Below, in pieces: positions 15,284 through 23,972 of a DNA stretch of 59,066 nucleotides. Below the pieces are notes generated by a model. The model was given only the letters and a program-made list of their open reading frames with translations, did no database searches and was not told where the DNA came from. The translations under genes and the position numbers were made by a program. Source of the DNA: Paenibacillus xylaniclasticus (GTDB lineage Bacteria > Bacillota > Bacilli > Paenibacillales > Paenibacillaceae). The number at the start of each line of letters is the position of its first letter. Within the stretch, counting starts at the first letter, position 1. The stretch covers positions 1-59,066 of the forward strand of contig NZ_BIML01000025.1 of assembly GCF_004001065.1 (NCBI RefSeq). Reading direction: 5' to 3'.

Positions 15284-16687
15284 CTAATCCAAATACCAAC
15301 CGGCTTTGTCTATCCGGACCGTTGCTTTCATATAAGCGCCATAAAAAATATCGTTGATCACAGCTTTCTCACCCGGCTCCACGCTGTCTGGCGTTGCATA
15401 GGCTGTCCCCGTTCCAATCGTGCTGCCGTCAGCAGCCAACAGCGTATATTGAGCATAGACGGAATAAATGGTCTTCGTCGCCACATTCTCAAGCTCAATA
15501 TGGACATGAAGATCGCCGAATTCATCCAGTGTCGTGCTTGTTGTCCCCGTCTGAACAGCCGCGGTGCGATTCTTTAAATCCTCCTCCGCCGCCTTCTGCA
15601 GCGCATGCTCGATCCGGCTCTTCTCTGCGTCCTCGTAGGCTTTCTTCTCTTTGTCTATATGCGATTTCATCGACAGCAGCTCCTCATTGTCAACCGCATA
15701 ATCCAAGCCTTCCTCCACGACAGCCGTTGCATCGCTAAAATCTTTCTTGCCCAGCAGCCTCTCCGACTCCGCTAGCGCAACATCGACAATTCTTCCTACG
15801 ATTTGGTCGTGGACCGCTTTCGCTTCCTCGCTGTTTAATCCGTTCATCATTCTAAGCTTGTCCGCGAGCTCCGACACGGTACCAAGCCCATCCAGCTCCG
15901 CTTGAATCGACATTACAATTTGCCGTGTCCGCTGCTCCTGCAAGCTTTGATGAAGAGGGTCGAACACCGGCTCCTTATGTTGATCCAGCAGCCCCTCTGT
16001 CTCGTTAAGCAATTTGACTGCGTCGTCTAAATGCTGCTTGCCCAGCTGATCCGACGCCTGCGCAAGCTTCGCCTGCAGCTCTGCCGCTTCCTTCACAATT
16101 GCCCGATCAGCTTGCAGCGCCGCATGATTCGGCCGTTTCCTTATCGCCTGCTCCAGCAGATTAGCCGCCTTATCATAGCTTCCAAGAAGCGCTTGCCGCT
16201 TCGCCTCCTCATGCCAGCTTTCGACTCGGTCATTTTGAAGCTTCTCATACGAGTAATAGCCATATAACACAACGCCGGTCAGCAAAGCGAGCACAAGCGG
16301 GACGAGCCAGACATACGCGCTGATCCATTTGCTCTTACGGAACGTTTGCTGCTCCGTCTGATCACCAAGCTCTCCCTCTGCAGGTTCAATAGGCAAGCCT
16401 TCCTCATGCTCCTCATGCAAGACGTCCTGAAGCGCCTCCGACGGCCTCCAGACACGGGTAATCTCCAGCTCATCTGTATCCCACATCTCATCAGATAACG
16501 ACTTCATCACTTGCCCGCCGGATACGTCCTTCTGCTTACCCTTGATAACGGCCGCACCGGCTGAAGCGGCTGTTTCCTGCTCCGCTTGTTCTTCCACTAT
16601 ATCTTCAAGCACGAGCGGCTTGCCGCAATAGCTGCAAAACCGCCCGTCCTGCTGATGGTTTAATTTGCCGCAGTACGTGCAATACAC
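15284..16687 (-). CDS. Zinc-ribbon, membrane-spanning coiled-coil protein
   Basis: This 467-residue protein begins with a zinc ribbon: CTYCGK and, 12 residues on, CSYCGK. Then come an acidic linker, one transmembrane helix at about 124-147 (YVWLVPLVLALLTGVVLYGY), a long helical TPR/coiled-coil region (about 150-370; KAANLLEQAIRKRPNHAALQ) and a C-terminal beta domain with HIELENVATKTIYSVYAQY, like FxLYD domains. The layout puts the ribbon inside and the helical domain outside the cell membrane. The start is GTG after GGAG. It is the first gene of a pair with the HtrA-type protease, so a joint role in envelope stress is plausible but not shown. Confidence 0.8.
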   Translation of the reverse strand: MYCTYCGKLNHQQDGRFCSYCGKPLVLEDIVEEQAEQETAASAGAAVIKGKQKDVSGGQVMKSLSDEMWDTDELEITRVWRPSEALQDVLHEEHEEGLPIEPAEGELGDQTEQQTFRKSKWISAYVWLVPLVLALLTGVVLYGYYSYEKLQNDRVESWHEEAKRQALLGSYDKAANLLEQAIRKRPNHAALQADRAIVKEAAELQAKLAQASDQLGKQHLDDAVKLLNETEGLLDQHKEPVFDPLHQSLQEQRTRQIVMSIQAELDGLGTVSELADKLRMMNGLNSEEAKAVHDQIVGRIVDVALAESERLLGKKDFSDATAVVEEGLDYAVDNEELLSMKSHIDKEKKAYEDAEKSRIEHALQKAAEEDLKNRTAAVQTGTTSTTLDEFGDLHVHIELENVATKTIYSVYAQYTLLAADGSTIGTGTAYATPDSVEPGEKAVINDIFYGAYMKATVRIDKAGWYLD

Positions 16688-16920
16688 AACCCCATCTCCT
16701 ACATTAAGCAGTCTATATCTCTCTATCTCTATCTGTGTCTGCCAGCATAAAAATCTATCAACCTACATTCTATATGAATATATGTCTATTATCCAACCTA
16801 AGATTCTCTAATTTTTCTAACCAAATAGTGTGTCTGCTGTCAGGACAAAAGTCTGTAGGCAAGCGGCGTCATCCATTTAGGAGCATTATCCCATAGCCAT
16901 TGATCCCCTTACGCAAAAAA

Positions 16921-16954
16921 CCCCCTGCATGCCGCAATCGCGCCATACAGGAGG
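16921..16954 (-). terminator. araB terminator
   Basis: The stem CCCCCTGCATG / CATACAGGAGG (one mismatch) is followed on the minus strand by TTTTTT (16920-16915). It lies 16 bases after the araB stop. The remaining sequence between 16688 and 16914 holds no gene that I can support. Confidence 0.8.
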
Positions 16955-16970
16955 CCGGAAATCATATCTA

Positions 16971-18650
16971 TTAGTGCCTTGTCGATGCAGCTTCCTTGAT
17001 CGCTTTCAGACGTTTCATCACATCGTTCGCGCCACGGCCGAAATAGTCATGAAGCTGATTATATTCCGCATACAGCTTCTCATATACAGCTACATTAGCT
17101 GGAATCGGCTTGAACGATTCCTCGCGTACGCGTGCCATCTTCTGCGCTGCCTCGACGATGCTGTCGTATCCGCCCTTCGCCGAGCCAGCCGCGACCGCAC
17201 CGAACATCGCTGCTCCAAGCGCAGGCGTCTGCTTGGACGCTGCAACTTTAATCTCGCGATTCGTAACGTCCGCATAAATTTGCATGAGCAGCCGATTTTT
17301 TTGCGGCAAGCCGCCGCACGCGTACAGCTCGTTGACTTCAACGCCGCTGTTGTGGAACGCATCTACAATTTTGCGTGTGCCGAAAGCGGTCGCTTCAAGA
17401 AGCGCGCGGTAAATTTCCCAAGGCTTCGTCAGCAGCGTCAAGCCGACGATCATCCCGGTCAGATCGGTGTCAACAAGTACAGAGCGATTGCCGTTCCACC
17501 AGTCGAGCGCCACAAGGCCCGACTCCCCGACAGCAAGCTCAGAAGCCATTCGCTCCAAATAAACGTGAACGTTCACGCCTTCCTTCTCCGCTTGTTCCTT
17601 CACATAAGCCGGAACGGCTTCCTCCACATACCATTCGAAAATATCGCCGACTGCCGATTGTCCCGCTTCATAACCGAAGTACCCCGGAATGATGCCGTCC
17701 TCGACGACGCCGCACATGCCCTCTACTTCCTTCTCCTCCGTACCGAGCAGCATATGGCAGATTGAAGTTCCCATCGCCATTACGAGCTTACCAGGCGTAA
17801 CGACGCCAACGCCCGGAACTGCCGCATGCGCGTCCACGTTACCGACTGCAATAGCCGTACCGGCAGCAAGCCCCATGCGCGATGCCATATCCGCCGTTAA
17901 TTCACCGGCCTTCGTGCCAAGCGCAACGACGTCACCGCGCAGCTTCGTATCAGTCAAATGCTCAAGACGCGGATCAAGCGCTTTCAAGAACGCTCTGCTC
18001 GGATAGCCCTCCTGCTTGTGCCAAATCGCCTTATAGCCGGCCGTGCAGCTGTTCCGTACAATATTGCCCGTCATCTGGCCGACGACCCAGTCGGTCGCTT
18101 CGACGAATTGATCCGCCAGCTCATAGATCTCCGGCGCCTCGTTCAATATTTGCCATACCTTGGCCAGCATCCACTCGGACGAAATTTTACCGCCGTAGCG
18201 AGGAAGGAAGCTCTCTCCGCGCGATGCCGCGATCTCGTTAATCCGGTTCGCTTCGTCCTGCGCCGCATGATGCTTCCACAGCTTTAGCCAGCTGTGCGGA
18301 TTATCTTTCAGCTCTGGCTTGAAGCAAAGCGGCGTACCTTCGGCATCAATCGGCAGCATCGTGCATGCAGTGAAGTCGATGCCAAGACCGATCACATCCG
18401 CCGGATTAATGCCGGATTCCTTCATGACCGCCGGAACGGACGTCTCCAGCACTTCAATATAATCAGCCGGATGCTGAAGCGCCCAGTCGTGTTCTAGCTT
18501 GATGCCGGATTCAGGTAGCTGCTCATCAATAACATGGTGACGGTATGGCGTAACATGCTCCGCCACTTCATGGCCGTTCGACAGATCCACGAGAACGGCG
18601 CGGCCGGACTGCGTTCCGTAGTCAACGCCGATTGCATATTTGGTGCTCAT
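16971..18650 (-). CDS. araB: L-ribulokinase
   Basis: This 559-residue FGGY-family kinase phosphorylates L-ribulose to L-ribulose 5-phosphate in L-arabinose use. The N-terminal phosphate loop [15 protein letters not shown], the [13 protein letters not shown] segment and the C-terminal [12 protein letters not shown] and [19 protein letters not shown] match AraB at normal length. A GAAGGAG site precedes the ATG. It lies 31 bases after araD on the same strand and is closed by a terminator, so araD-araB form an operon. The isomerase araA that would feed it is not in the window. Confidence 0.97.
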   Translation of the reverse strand: MSTKYAIGVDYGTQSGRAVLVDLSNGHEVAEHVTPYRHHVIDEQLPESGIKLEHDWALQHPADYIEVLETSVPAVMKESGINPADVIGLGIDFTACTMLPIDAEGTPLCFKPELKDNPHSWLKLWKHHAAQDEANRINEIAASRGESFLPRYGGKISSEWMLAKVWQILNEAPEIYELADQFVEATDWVVGQMTGNIVRNSCTAGYKAIWHKQEGYPSRAFLKALDPRLEHLTDTKLRGDVVALGTKAGELTADMASRMGLAAGTAIAVGNVDAHAAVPGVGVVTPGKLVMAMGTSICHMLLGTEEKEVEGMCGVVEDGIIPGYFGYEAGQSAVGDIFEWYVEEAVPAYVKEQAEKEGVNVHVYLERMASELAVGESGLVALDWWNGNRSVLVDTDLTGMIVGLTLLTKPWEIYRALLEATAFGTRKIVDAFHNSGVEVNELYACGGLPQKNRLLMQIYADVTNREIKVAASKQTPALGAAMFGAVAAGSAKGGYDSIVEAAQKMARVREESFKPIPANVAVYEKLYAEYNQLHDYFGRGANDVMKRLKAIKEAASTRH

Positions 18651-18681
18651 CGTCTATGCTCCTTCTCCCAATGGTTGAGAT

Positions 18682-19377
18682 TTATTTTTGCCCGTAGTAG
18701 GCATTCACACCATGCTTGCGCAAGTAATGGCGGTCCAACAGGTTCTGGTCCATCGGCTGCACATTCGGATTGAGTGCATAGGTGTTGAACGCCATCTTAG
18801 CGCATTCCTCAAGCACAACCGCGTTATGAACTGCATCATGCGGATCTTTGCCCCAGCTGAACGGCGCATGACTGTGCACGAGCACTGAAGGAATGCGGGA
18901 CGGATCAAGGCCAGCCTGCTCAAACGCTTCGACGATAACGACGCCTGTCTCATGCTCATATGCACCTTGAATTTCTGCCTGCGTCATCGAACGCGTACAA
19001 GGCACCTCACCATAAAAATAATCCCCGTGCGTCGTCCCAAGCGCCGGCAGCGATCTGCCAGCCTGCGCCCAGCTAGTCGCCCATGGAGAATGTGTATGCA
19101 CAACGCCTCCGATCGATTCGAACGCCTTATACAATACGATATGCGTAGGCGTATCGGATGACGGACGAAGATTGCCTTCTACGACGGTGCCATTCAAGTC
19201 GACGACGACCATATGCTCAGGCTTCATTTCGGAATAAGGGACACCGCTCGGTTTAATGACAACAAGTCCGCGCTCGCGGTCGATTCCACTCACATTGCCC
19301 CAAGTAAACGTAACTAATCCGTACTTCGTAAGCTCGATATTCGCTTCGCATACGGCCTCTTTCAATGCCTCCAGCAT
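18682..19377 (-). CDS. araD: L-ribulose-5-phosphate 4-epimerase
   Basis: This 231-residue class II aldolase-fold enzyme converts L-ribulose 5-phosphate to D-xylulose 5-phosphate, linking arabinose to the pentose phosphate pathway. Zinc-binding His residues are in [13 protein letters not shown] and in [13 protein letters not shown], with the [11 protein letters not shown] and [12 protein letters not shown] motifs for phosphate binding. The ATG at 19377 is preferred: TAGGAGGCG lies about 10 bases upstream, while the GTG at 19386 touches it. It is the first gene after the AraR-controlled promoter. Confidence 0.97.
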   Translation of the reverse strand: MLEALKEAVCEANIELTKYGLVTFTWGNVSGIDRERGLVVIKPSGVPYSEMKPEHMVVVDLNGTVVEGNLRPSSDTPTHIVLYKAFESIGGVVHTHSPWATSWAQAGRSLPALGTTHGDYFYGEVPCTRSMTQAEIQGAYEHETGVVIVEAFEQAGLDPSRIPSVLVHSHAPFSWGKDPHDAVHNAVVLEECAKMAFNTYALNPNVQPMDQNLLDRHYLRKHGVNAYYGQK

Positions 19378-19431
19378 GAAAAACACGCCTCCTAACTTAT
19401 ACGGACATGCCTATATAATTACCCTGAGTTC

Positions 19432-19460
19432 ATTATAGGTTGTACGTACAAGTATGTCAC
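19432..19460 (-). promoter_or_regulatory. araDB promoter with an embedded AraR operator
   Basis: On the minus strand, -35 GTGACA (19460-19455) and -10 TATAAT (19437-19432) are 17 bases apart. The spacer holds the perfect 12-bp palindrome TTGTACGTACAA (19451-19440), which matches the core of Bacillus AraR operators. Repressor bound there would block RNA polymerase, and arabinose would release it. Confidence 0.82.
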
Positions 19461-19483
19461 GCGTTTTTTCGCTTCATATTCGC

Positions 19484-20593
19484 CTATACAAGCGGCTTTA
19501 CAGAGTCTCTCTCGACCAATATCGGCTCATATACGATATCCGGCTGAGAAGAGCGCTGAGCTCGCTTGCTGATCAGCTTCATCAGCAGCTCGACCGCATC
19601 CGTGCCCATGACGGTCTTCGGATGGGCCAGCGTCGTCAGCTTCACCTCGGTCGCAACCGCTAGACTCGAATCGTCATAGCCGATCATCGACAAATCTCCC
19701 GGTACGGACAACCCGCGCTGCCTCACAATATTAAGCAGACTTACCGCCAGCTCGTCATTGTAGCATACGATCGCCGTCGGCCGTTCCTCCGCATCGCTAT
19801 CCAGCATCCGCTCCAGCGCTTCGAGCGGACGGTTTTCCTTCTCCTCTGTCGAATAACGGACCACCCATTCTGCCGTAACCGGAAGCTGGCGCTCGCGGAA
19901 CGCCCGCAGAAATCCCCGCATCCGGTGAACGCCTTGATAATCATCCGTTTTGAAAAAACCGGCAATCCTCCGATGGCCATTGATGAGCAAATAGTCCGCC
20001 GCCCGATAGCCGCCCAGCTCGTCATCTACCCTCAAGCAAGGCGCATCGATGTCAGCGTACCGCTCATTCAGCATGACATATGGAATTTGGCGTGCATCAA
20101 GCGCAAGGAAGAAATCAAAATTCGGGTTGCCTTCTGCGCTCTTGGTCGGCTCGATAATAAGACCGGCAAGCGGCTCATGCAGCATCGATTCCAGACTACT
20201 GCGCTCTCTTAACTTCTCGTTATCCGTGCTGGACAGCAGCAGCCGGGCGCCCTGCTCACGCAAGGAAGCCTCAACACCGCGAACAATAGTTGGGAAAATG
20301 TAGTCCGATATGTATGTCGTAATCATCCCGATCGTCATTCCTTGCGGCGACGGCTTTCGCTCAGACGACTGTGTGTCGGCCACGAACGTGCCCTTGCCCT
20401 GCGTCCGATACAGCCAGCCCTCCTGCTCCAAATCGCCGAGAGCCTGACGAACCGTCTGGCGGCTCATTTCGAACTGGCGGGCGATTTCATTCTCTGATGG
20501 GAGCTTGTCGTGCGGCTTGAATTGCGCGGTAACGATCCACGTTAATATCTCTTGCTTAAGCTGCATATATTTAGGAGCCGTTTGGTCCTTCAT
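19484..20593 (-). CDS. araR: Arabinose repressor, GntR-LacI hybrid
   Basis: This 369-residue regulator has an N-terminal GntR winged helix (PKYMQLKQEILTWI, LPSENEIARQFEMSRQTVRQALGDLEQEGWL) joined to a LacI/periplasmic-binding-type effector domain (MTIGMITTYISDYIFPTIVRGVE; AIVCYNDELAVSLLNI). This fusion is the hallmark of AraR. The ATG at 20593 is chosen because GAGGTG lies upstream; the longer frame to 20644 has no site. It lies upstream of araD on the same strand and likely represses both araDB and itself. Confidence 0.95.
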   Translation of the reverse strand: MKDQTAPKYMQLKQEILTWIVTAQFKPHDKLPSENEIARQFEMSRQTVRQALGDLEQEGWLYRTQGKGTFVADTQSSERKPSPQGMTIGMITTYISDYIFPTIVRGVEASLREQGARLLLSSTDNEKLRERSSLESMLHEPLAGLIIEPTKSAEGNPNFDFFLALDARQIPYVMLNERYADIDAPCLRVDDELGGYRAADYLLINGHRRIAGFFKTDDYQGVHRMRGFLRAFRERQLPVTAEWVVRYSTEEKENRPLEALERMLDSDAEERPTAIVCYNDELAVSLLNIVRQRGLSVPGDLSMIGYDDSSLAVATEVKLTTLAHPKTVMGTDAVELLMKLISKRAQRSSQPDIVYEPILVERDSVKPLV

Positions 20594-20652
20594 CTCACAC
20601 CTCATTATGAAGAAATTGTCTATTGTCTGTTCAGAGTATACCACAAGGCTAT

Positions 20653-20666
20653 ATTGTACGTACCTT
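20653..20666. promoter_or_regulatory. AraR half-palindrome upstream of araR
   Basis: ATTGTACGTACC matches the AraR operator core TTGTACGTACAA except at its right end. It lies about 60 bases upstream of the araR start and could give autoregulation. Confidence 0.5.
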
Positions 20667-20687
20667 TATACAGTTCCGGAACGACAA

Positions 20688-20725
20688 ACAGCCGCTCCGA
20701 GATAACGGTACCTCGAAACGGCTGT
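20688..20725 (-). terminator. Terminator after the His-rich exported protein gene
   Basis: The stem ACAGCCG / CGGCTGT with an inner GAG / CTC pair is followed by TTTGTCGTT on the minus strand. It lies 28 bases after the stop codon at 20753. Confidence 0.65.
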
Positions 20726-20752
20726 CTGTATGCTTGGCGCGTTCCAATCAGA

Positions 20753-21682
20753 CTAACTAACCTTCACGACGAACGGCACGGTCAGTACACGCCCATCACG
20801 TTGGAACTGCCCCCATATTTTATAGAGGCCGCTCGTCGGGAAGACGGTGCTGAAGTCCGCCTCTGCCTCTGCCTCCACTTGGCTATCGGCAGGATGGACG
20901 TGAAGGTACTGCTCCATATCCGATGACACGATGACGACATGCCCCGCCGCTCCCAGATAGCTCTGCATACCGTCCGCTTCCTTGCCGCTTTCCACGTCGC
21001 GGAACCGGAAATGAAGCTGGGTCGGCTCACCTGCTTTTGCCTCCCCCATTACAAGCTCAACCTCTGTGCCCTCGACCTGCTGAATGAGACTCGCATCCGC
21101 TTGAAGCGCAGGAGCATCATAGACAGGCTTGCCGTCTACTGTGAGCCAGCCGCTTCGCGTGACGCTCTCGTTCCCATTCGGCACGAAGTCGGCAAACCAC
21201 TTATATCGGCCGCCATCAGCGAACTGCGTTACGACCCGGAATACGCCTGAGCCGTCATAGCCTGGATGAATATGTCGAAAATCGCGTAAATCTTCGCTGA
21301 CAATTATGAGATGAAGCAGCTTCTCATGAAGGAGCGCGAACTTCGTCACCGGTACACCGGCAGCGTCCTGAATCCGAATCGTAATTTCCGAATCCTGTCC
21401 CGCTTTCAAGCCGTCGCCCGCCGCCGCAAGCACCGCCTGAAACTTAGCCTCACGCTGCATGTCCATACCCGGATGCTCCTTGGAGCCAAGCGAATCGTCG
21501 AGATGACGGTGATTGCCGTCTAGATCCGAATCTTTCGTTAAAGCTTCGTGCTTAGCATCCTGGCCCTCTATATGCTCATCCGTTACTTTTGCCGTTGTGA
21601 CCGCCGTCCTGCCCTCGTGCACCAGTGTAATCGCACCGGCTGCCGCTGTCAGCATCATTAATACGACCGCTAACCGTTTCAT
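20753..21682 (-). CDS. Exported His-rich protein, probably metal-related
   Basis: This is a 309-residue exported protein with an N-terminal signal or anchor (MKRLAVVLMMLTAAAGAIT). A His/Asp/Met-rich stretch follows (HRHLDDSLGS, HPGMDMQRE), then two related beta domains, each with a conserved HIH or HVH near HLIIVSEDLRDFRHIHPG and HVVIVSSDMEQYLHVHPA. The repeated pattern resembles YtkA-like domains often placed beside copper genes. It follows csoR on the same strand after about 200 bases and a hairpin. I infer extracytoplasmic copper binding. ATG 21682 follows GAAAGG; GTG 21697 is the alternative. Confidence 0.72.
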   Translation of the reverse strand: MKRLAVVLMMLTAAAGAITLVHEGRTAVTTAKVTDEHIEGQDAKHEALTKDSDLDGNHRHLDDSLGSKEHPGMDMQREAKFQAVLAAAGDGLKAGQDSEITIRIQDAAGVPVTKFALLHEKLLHLIIVSEDLRDFRHIHPGYDGSGVFRVVTQFADGGRYKWFADFVPNGNESVTRSGWLTVDGKPVYDAPALQADASLIQQVEGTEVELVMGEAKAGEPTQLHFRFRDVESGKEADGMQSYLGAAGHVVIVSSDMEQYLHVHPADSQVEAEAEADFSTVFPTSGLYKIWGQFQRDGRVLTVPFVVKVS

Positions 21683-21801
21683 TGAACCTTTCGTCACTCC
21701 CGCATATCAGATCCTAATGGCCGAAGCATGTCAGCCCGTAACCATTATTACTTGTATGCCCAATGCAAGGAGGAGCAAAACCGCGGCGCGAACATAAAAA
21801 A

Positions 21802-21863
21802 TCCCTTCCGAGACTACAGCTGACCCCCGCTTCATTCAGCGAGTTCTGCATGTCCGAAAGGGA
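21802..21863 (-). terminator. csoR terminator
   Basis: The stem TCCCTTCCGAGAC / GTCCGAAAGGGA (imperfect) with a long loop is followed on the minus strand by TTTTTTATG. It lies 24 bases after the csoR stop, so the downstream exported protein may have its own promoter or depend on read-through. Confidence 0.65.
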
Positions 21864-21886
21864 CTTCCCTTATCGATTTATCACTG

Positions 21887-22276
21887 CTACTTCATCAGCT
21901 TGTTCAGCGTCGTAAGCAGCTCTCCAATTACATCTGAATCTCCCTCTTGAATCCGTTCCATTACGCAGCTCCTCAGATGATTCTCCAAAAGCAGCTTGCT
22001 GACCCCATTCAGCGCCGATTGCACAGAAGCGATCTGATTCAAGACGTCATCGCAGTACACATCCTTCTCGATCAAGCCCTTCAATCCGCGCACTTGTCCT
22101 TCGATCCGGCTTAAGCGGTTCATCAAGCTCGTCTTCACTTTATCGGAATGATGGCTCTTGCGCGCTGATTCCTCTGCGCTAGTGCAGCAATGACCACCGT
22201 ATTCGACAGTCGCTTCTTGCGAAATCGTCTCCTCCTTCACTGCAGCAGCCTCCCGTTCCATCGTCATTGTCACCAT
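21887..22276 (-). CDS. csoR: CsoR-type metal-sensing repressor
   Basis: This 129-residue regulator belongs to the CsoR/FrmR (DUF156) family of all-helical repressors. The core RLSRIEGQVRGLKGLIEKD and the copper-site triad Cys (VYCDDVL), His (LLENHLRSC) and Cys are all present, so copper(I) is the likely signal. An extra N-terminal tail of about 45 residues carries GGHCCTS and HH, more possible metal ligands. The start is uncertain: ATG 22276 has only a weak upstream site, and GTG 22240 has GGGAGG 8 bases before it. It is probably autoregulated through the operator at 22282. Confidence 0.9.
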   Translation of the reverse strand: MVTMTMEREAAAVKEETISQEATVEYGGHCCTSAEESARKSHHSDKVKTSLMNRLSRIEGQVRGLKGLIEKDVYCDDVLNQIASVQSALNGVSKLLLENHLRSCVMERIQEGDSDVIGELLTTLNKLMK

Positions 22277-22281
22277 TCTAG

Positions 22282-22300
22282 CATACCCCCCTCAGGTATG
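22282..22300. promoter_or_regulatory. CsoR-type operator overlapping the galU stop codon
   Basis: CATACC and GGTATG form an inverted repeat around a C-rich 7-base centre. This is the ATACCC...GGTAT pattern of Bacillus copper operators. It lies just upstream of csoR and includes the last galU codons. Confidence 0.62.
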
Positions 22301-23176
22301 TGAAGGGGACAGCCGCTCCAGCATATATGCCCGCACCTGATCGGCCAAGTCAGACCGTTTCAGCGCCATATCAATCGTCGCTTGAACGAAGCCAAGCTTA
22401 TCACCAATATCATGCCGAGTGCCGACGAACGGAAACGCTTCAATCGGCGAATACTGATTCAGCTTAACGAGGCTGTCCGTTAATTGAATCTCGCCTCCCC
22501 TACCCGGCTGCGCTTGCTCCAGCAATCCGAAGATGGACGGATCAAGCACGTACCTTCCGACGACCGCCAGATTGGATGGTGCTTCGCCGGGAGCAGGCTT
22601 CTCGATCATGCCGCGAATCCGGTTCGAATAGCCTGGGCGCTCCAGCTCGACGATCCCGTATTTATGCGTTTGATCCCACGGCACCTCCATAACGGCAATA
22701 ACAGATGCGCCCGTCCGCTCATGAACTTCAATCATTTGCTTCAGACATGGCTGCTCCGACAGCAGCAGATCATCGCCGAGCAGCACTGCGAACGGCTCAT
22801 TCTCTGTAAACATCCTCGCGCTAAGTACGGCATGGCCTAGCCCTAACGGCTCCCGCTGGCGAACATAACAAATATTCGCCATCGTCGAGATGGATCGAAC
22901 CATTTGAAGCAGCTCCTCCTTGCCGCGCTCCTCAAGCTCCATCTCCAGCTCCGCCGATTTATCGAAATGGTCCTCGATCGCTCTCTTGTTACGTCCGCTG
23001 ACAATCATAATGCTTTCGATGCCGGAAGCAACCGCTTCCTCGACAATATACTGAATCGCCGGCTTATCGATAAGCGGCAGCATTTCTTTGGGCTGCGCCT
23101 TCGTTGCGGGCAAAAACCTCGTACCTAGACCGCCTGCCGGAATAATCGCTTTGCGTACTCTTGGTCTATCCTTCAT
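22292..23176 (-). CDS. galU: UTP-glucose-1-phosphate uridylyltransferase
   Basis: This 294-residue nucleotidyltransferase makes UDP-glucose for teichoic acid, exopolysaccharide and galactose metabolism. It has the N-terminal activation loop AIIPAGGLGTRFLPATKAQPKEMLP, with the following VDKP-like site as LIDKPAIQYIVEEAV, and then LGHAVLSAR, VLLGDDLL and RYVLDPSIF, all standard for GalU/GtaB. The length is normal. It stands alone upstream of csoR on the same strand; their only visible link is that the copper operator lies across the galU stop. Confidence 0.95.
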   Translation of the reverse strand: MKDRPRVRKAIIPAGGLGTRFLPATKAQPKEMLPLIDKPAIQYIVEEAVASGIESIMIVSGRNKRAIEDHFDKSAELEMELEERGKEELLQMVRSISTMANICYVRQREPLGLGHAVLSARMFTENEPFAVLLGDDLLLSEQPCLKQMIEVHERTGASVIAVMEVPWDQTHKYGIVELERPGYSNRIRGMIEKPAPGEAPSNLAVVGRYVLDPSIFGLLEQAQPGRGGEIQLTDSLVKLNQYSPIEAFPFVGTRHDIGDKLGFVQATIDMALKRSDLADQVRAYMLERLSPSHT

Positions 23177-23474
23177 TGGTTCAGCAACCGCCCTTCTTTA
23201 ATAGGATATAGCTTCGTTATCACAATGTCATACTGGCAATCGTATGCCTCACCTTAGACAAAAATAACAATGGATACGGGCCGCAGCATGAGAGTAACCG
23301 CAAACTTCATATTATCCATATTTGCCATGTCCGGCCGAACTGATTCCAATTAACCAAAGCACATCCTCACCATCCACTGCAAAACGTTTGACAGAGCGCC
23401 CCGCCTATGCCACACTGGACAACGAATGGAGCTGTCTTCCATGTCGAGATCAACAAGTGAGGAGCGAATACGAA

Positions 23475-23876
23475 ATGATCATGACCGAGACGCTGTCAAC
23501 GTCGCGCCGTGATGAGATGATCGATATTACGCGCAAAGTGTCCTCCCTCGTATCCCAATCCGGCATACGCGCCGGTATCGCGATCATCTATTGTCCGCAT
23601 ACGACGGCAGGCATTACGATACAAGAGAACGCTGATCCCGACGTTAAGCACGACGTGCTGATGCGGCTGGACGAGGTTTATCCTTGGGAGCATCCGAAGT
23701 ACCGCCACGCCGAAGGTAATACGGCCTCTCACTTGAAGGCCATGACCGTCGGGACAAGCCAGACCGTCTTGATCGAGGACGGCCGTCTCGTGCTCGGCAC
23801 GTGGCAGGGCATCTACTTCTGCGAGTTCGATGGACCGCGAAGAAGACAATACATAGTGAAGCTCTTACAGGGCTAA
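23475..23876 (+). CDS. YjbQ family protein (UPF0047)
   Basis: This 133-residue protein is of the YjbQ/UPF0047 family, whose members have weak thiamine-phosphate synthase activity and form trimers. The family residues are [18 protein letters not shown] with the following [15 protein letters not shown] and [18 protein letters not shown] 23475 is chosen: GTGAGGAG lies 10 bases upstream, and the frame reaching back to 23322 has no site and no homologous sequence. It stands alone between galU and trxB. The physiological role of the family is unclear. Confidence 0.92.
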   Translation: MIMTETLSTSRRDEMIDITRKVSSLVSQSGIRAGIAIIYCPHTTAGITIQENADPDVKHDVLMRLDEVYPWEHPKYRHAEGNTASHLKAMTVGTSQTVLIEDGRLVLGTWQGIYFCEFDGPRRRQYIVKLLQG

Positions 23877-23972
23877 ACTCAGTTGACAAACCTACTTATT
23901 TATAATAATTTTAAAGTACAATTCATTTAGATTGCATGCAATTTAATCGCATTCATTCGGGAGGGCATTTAT

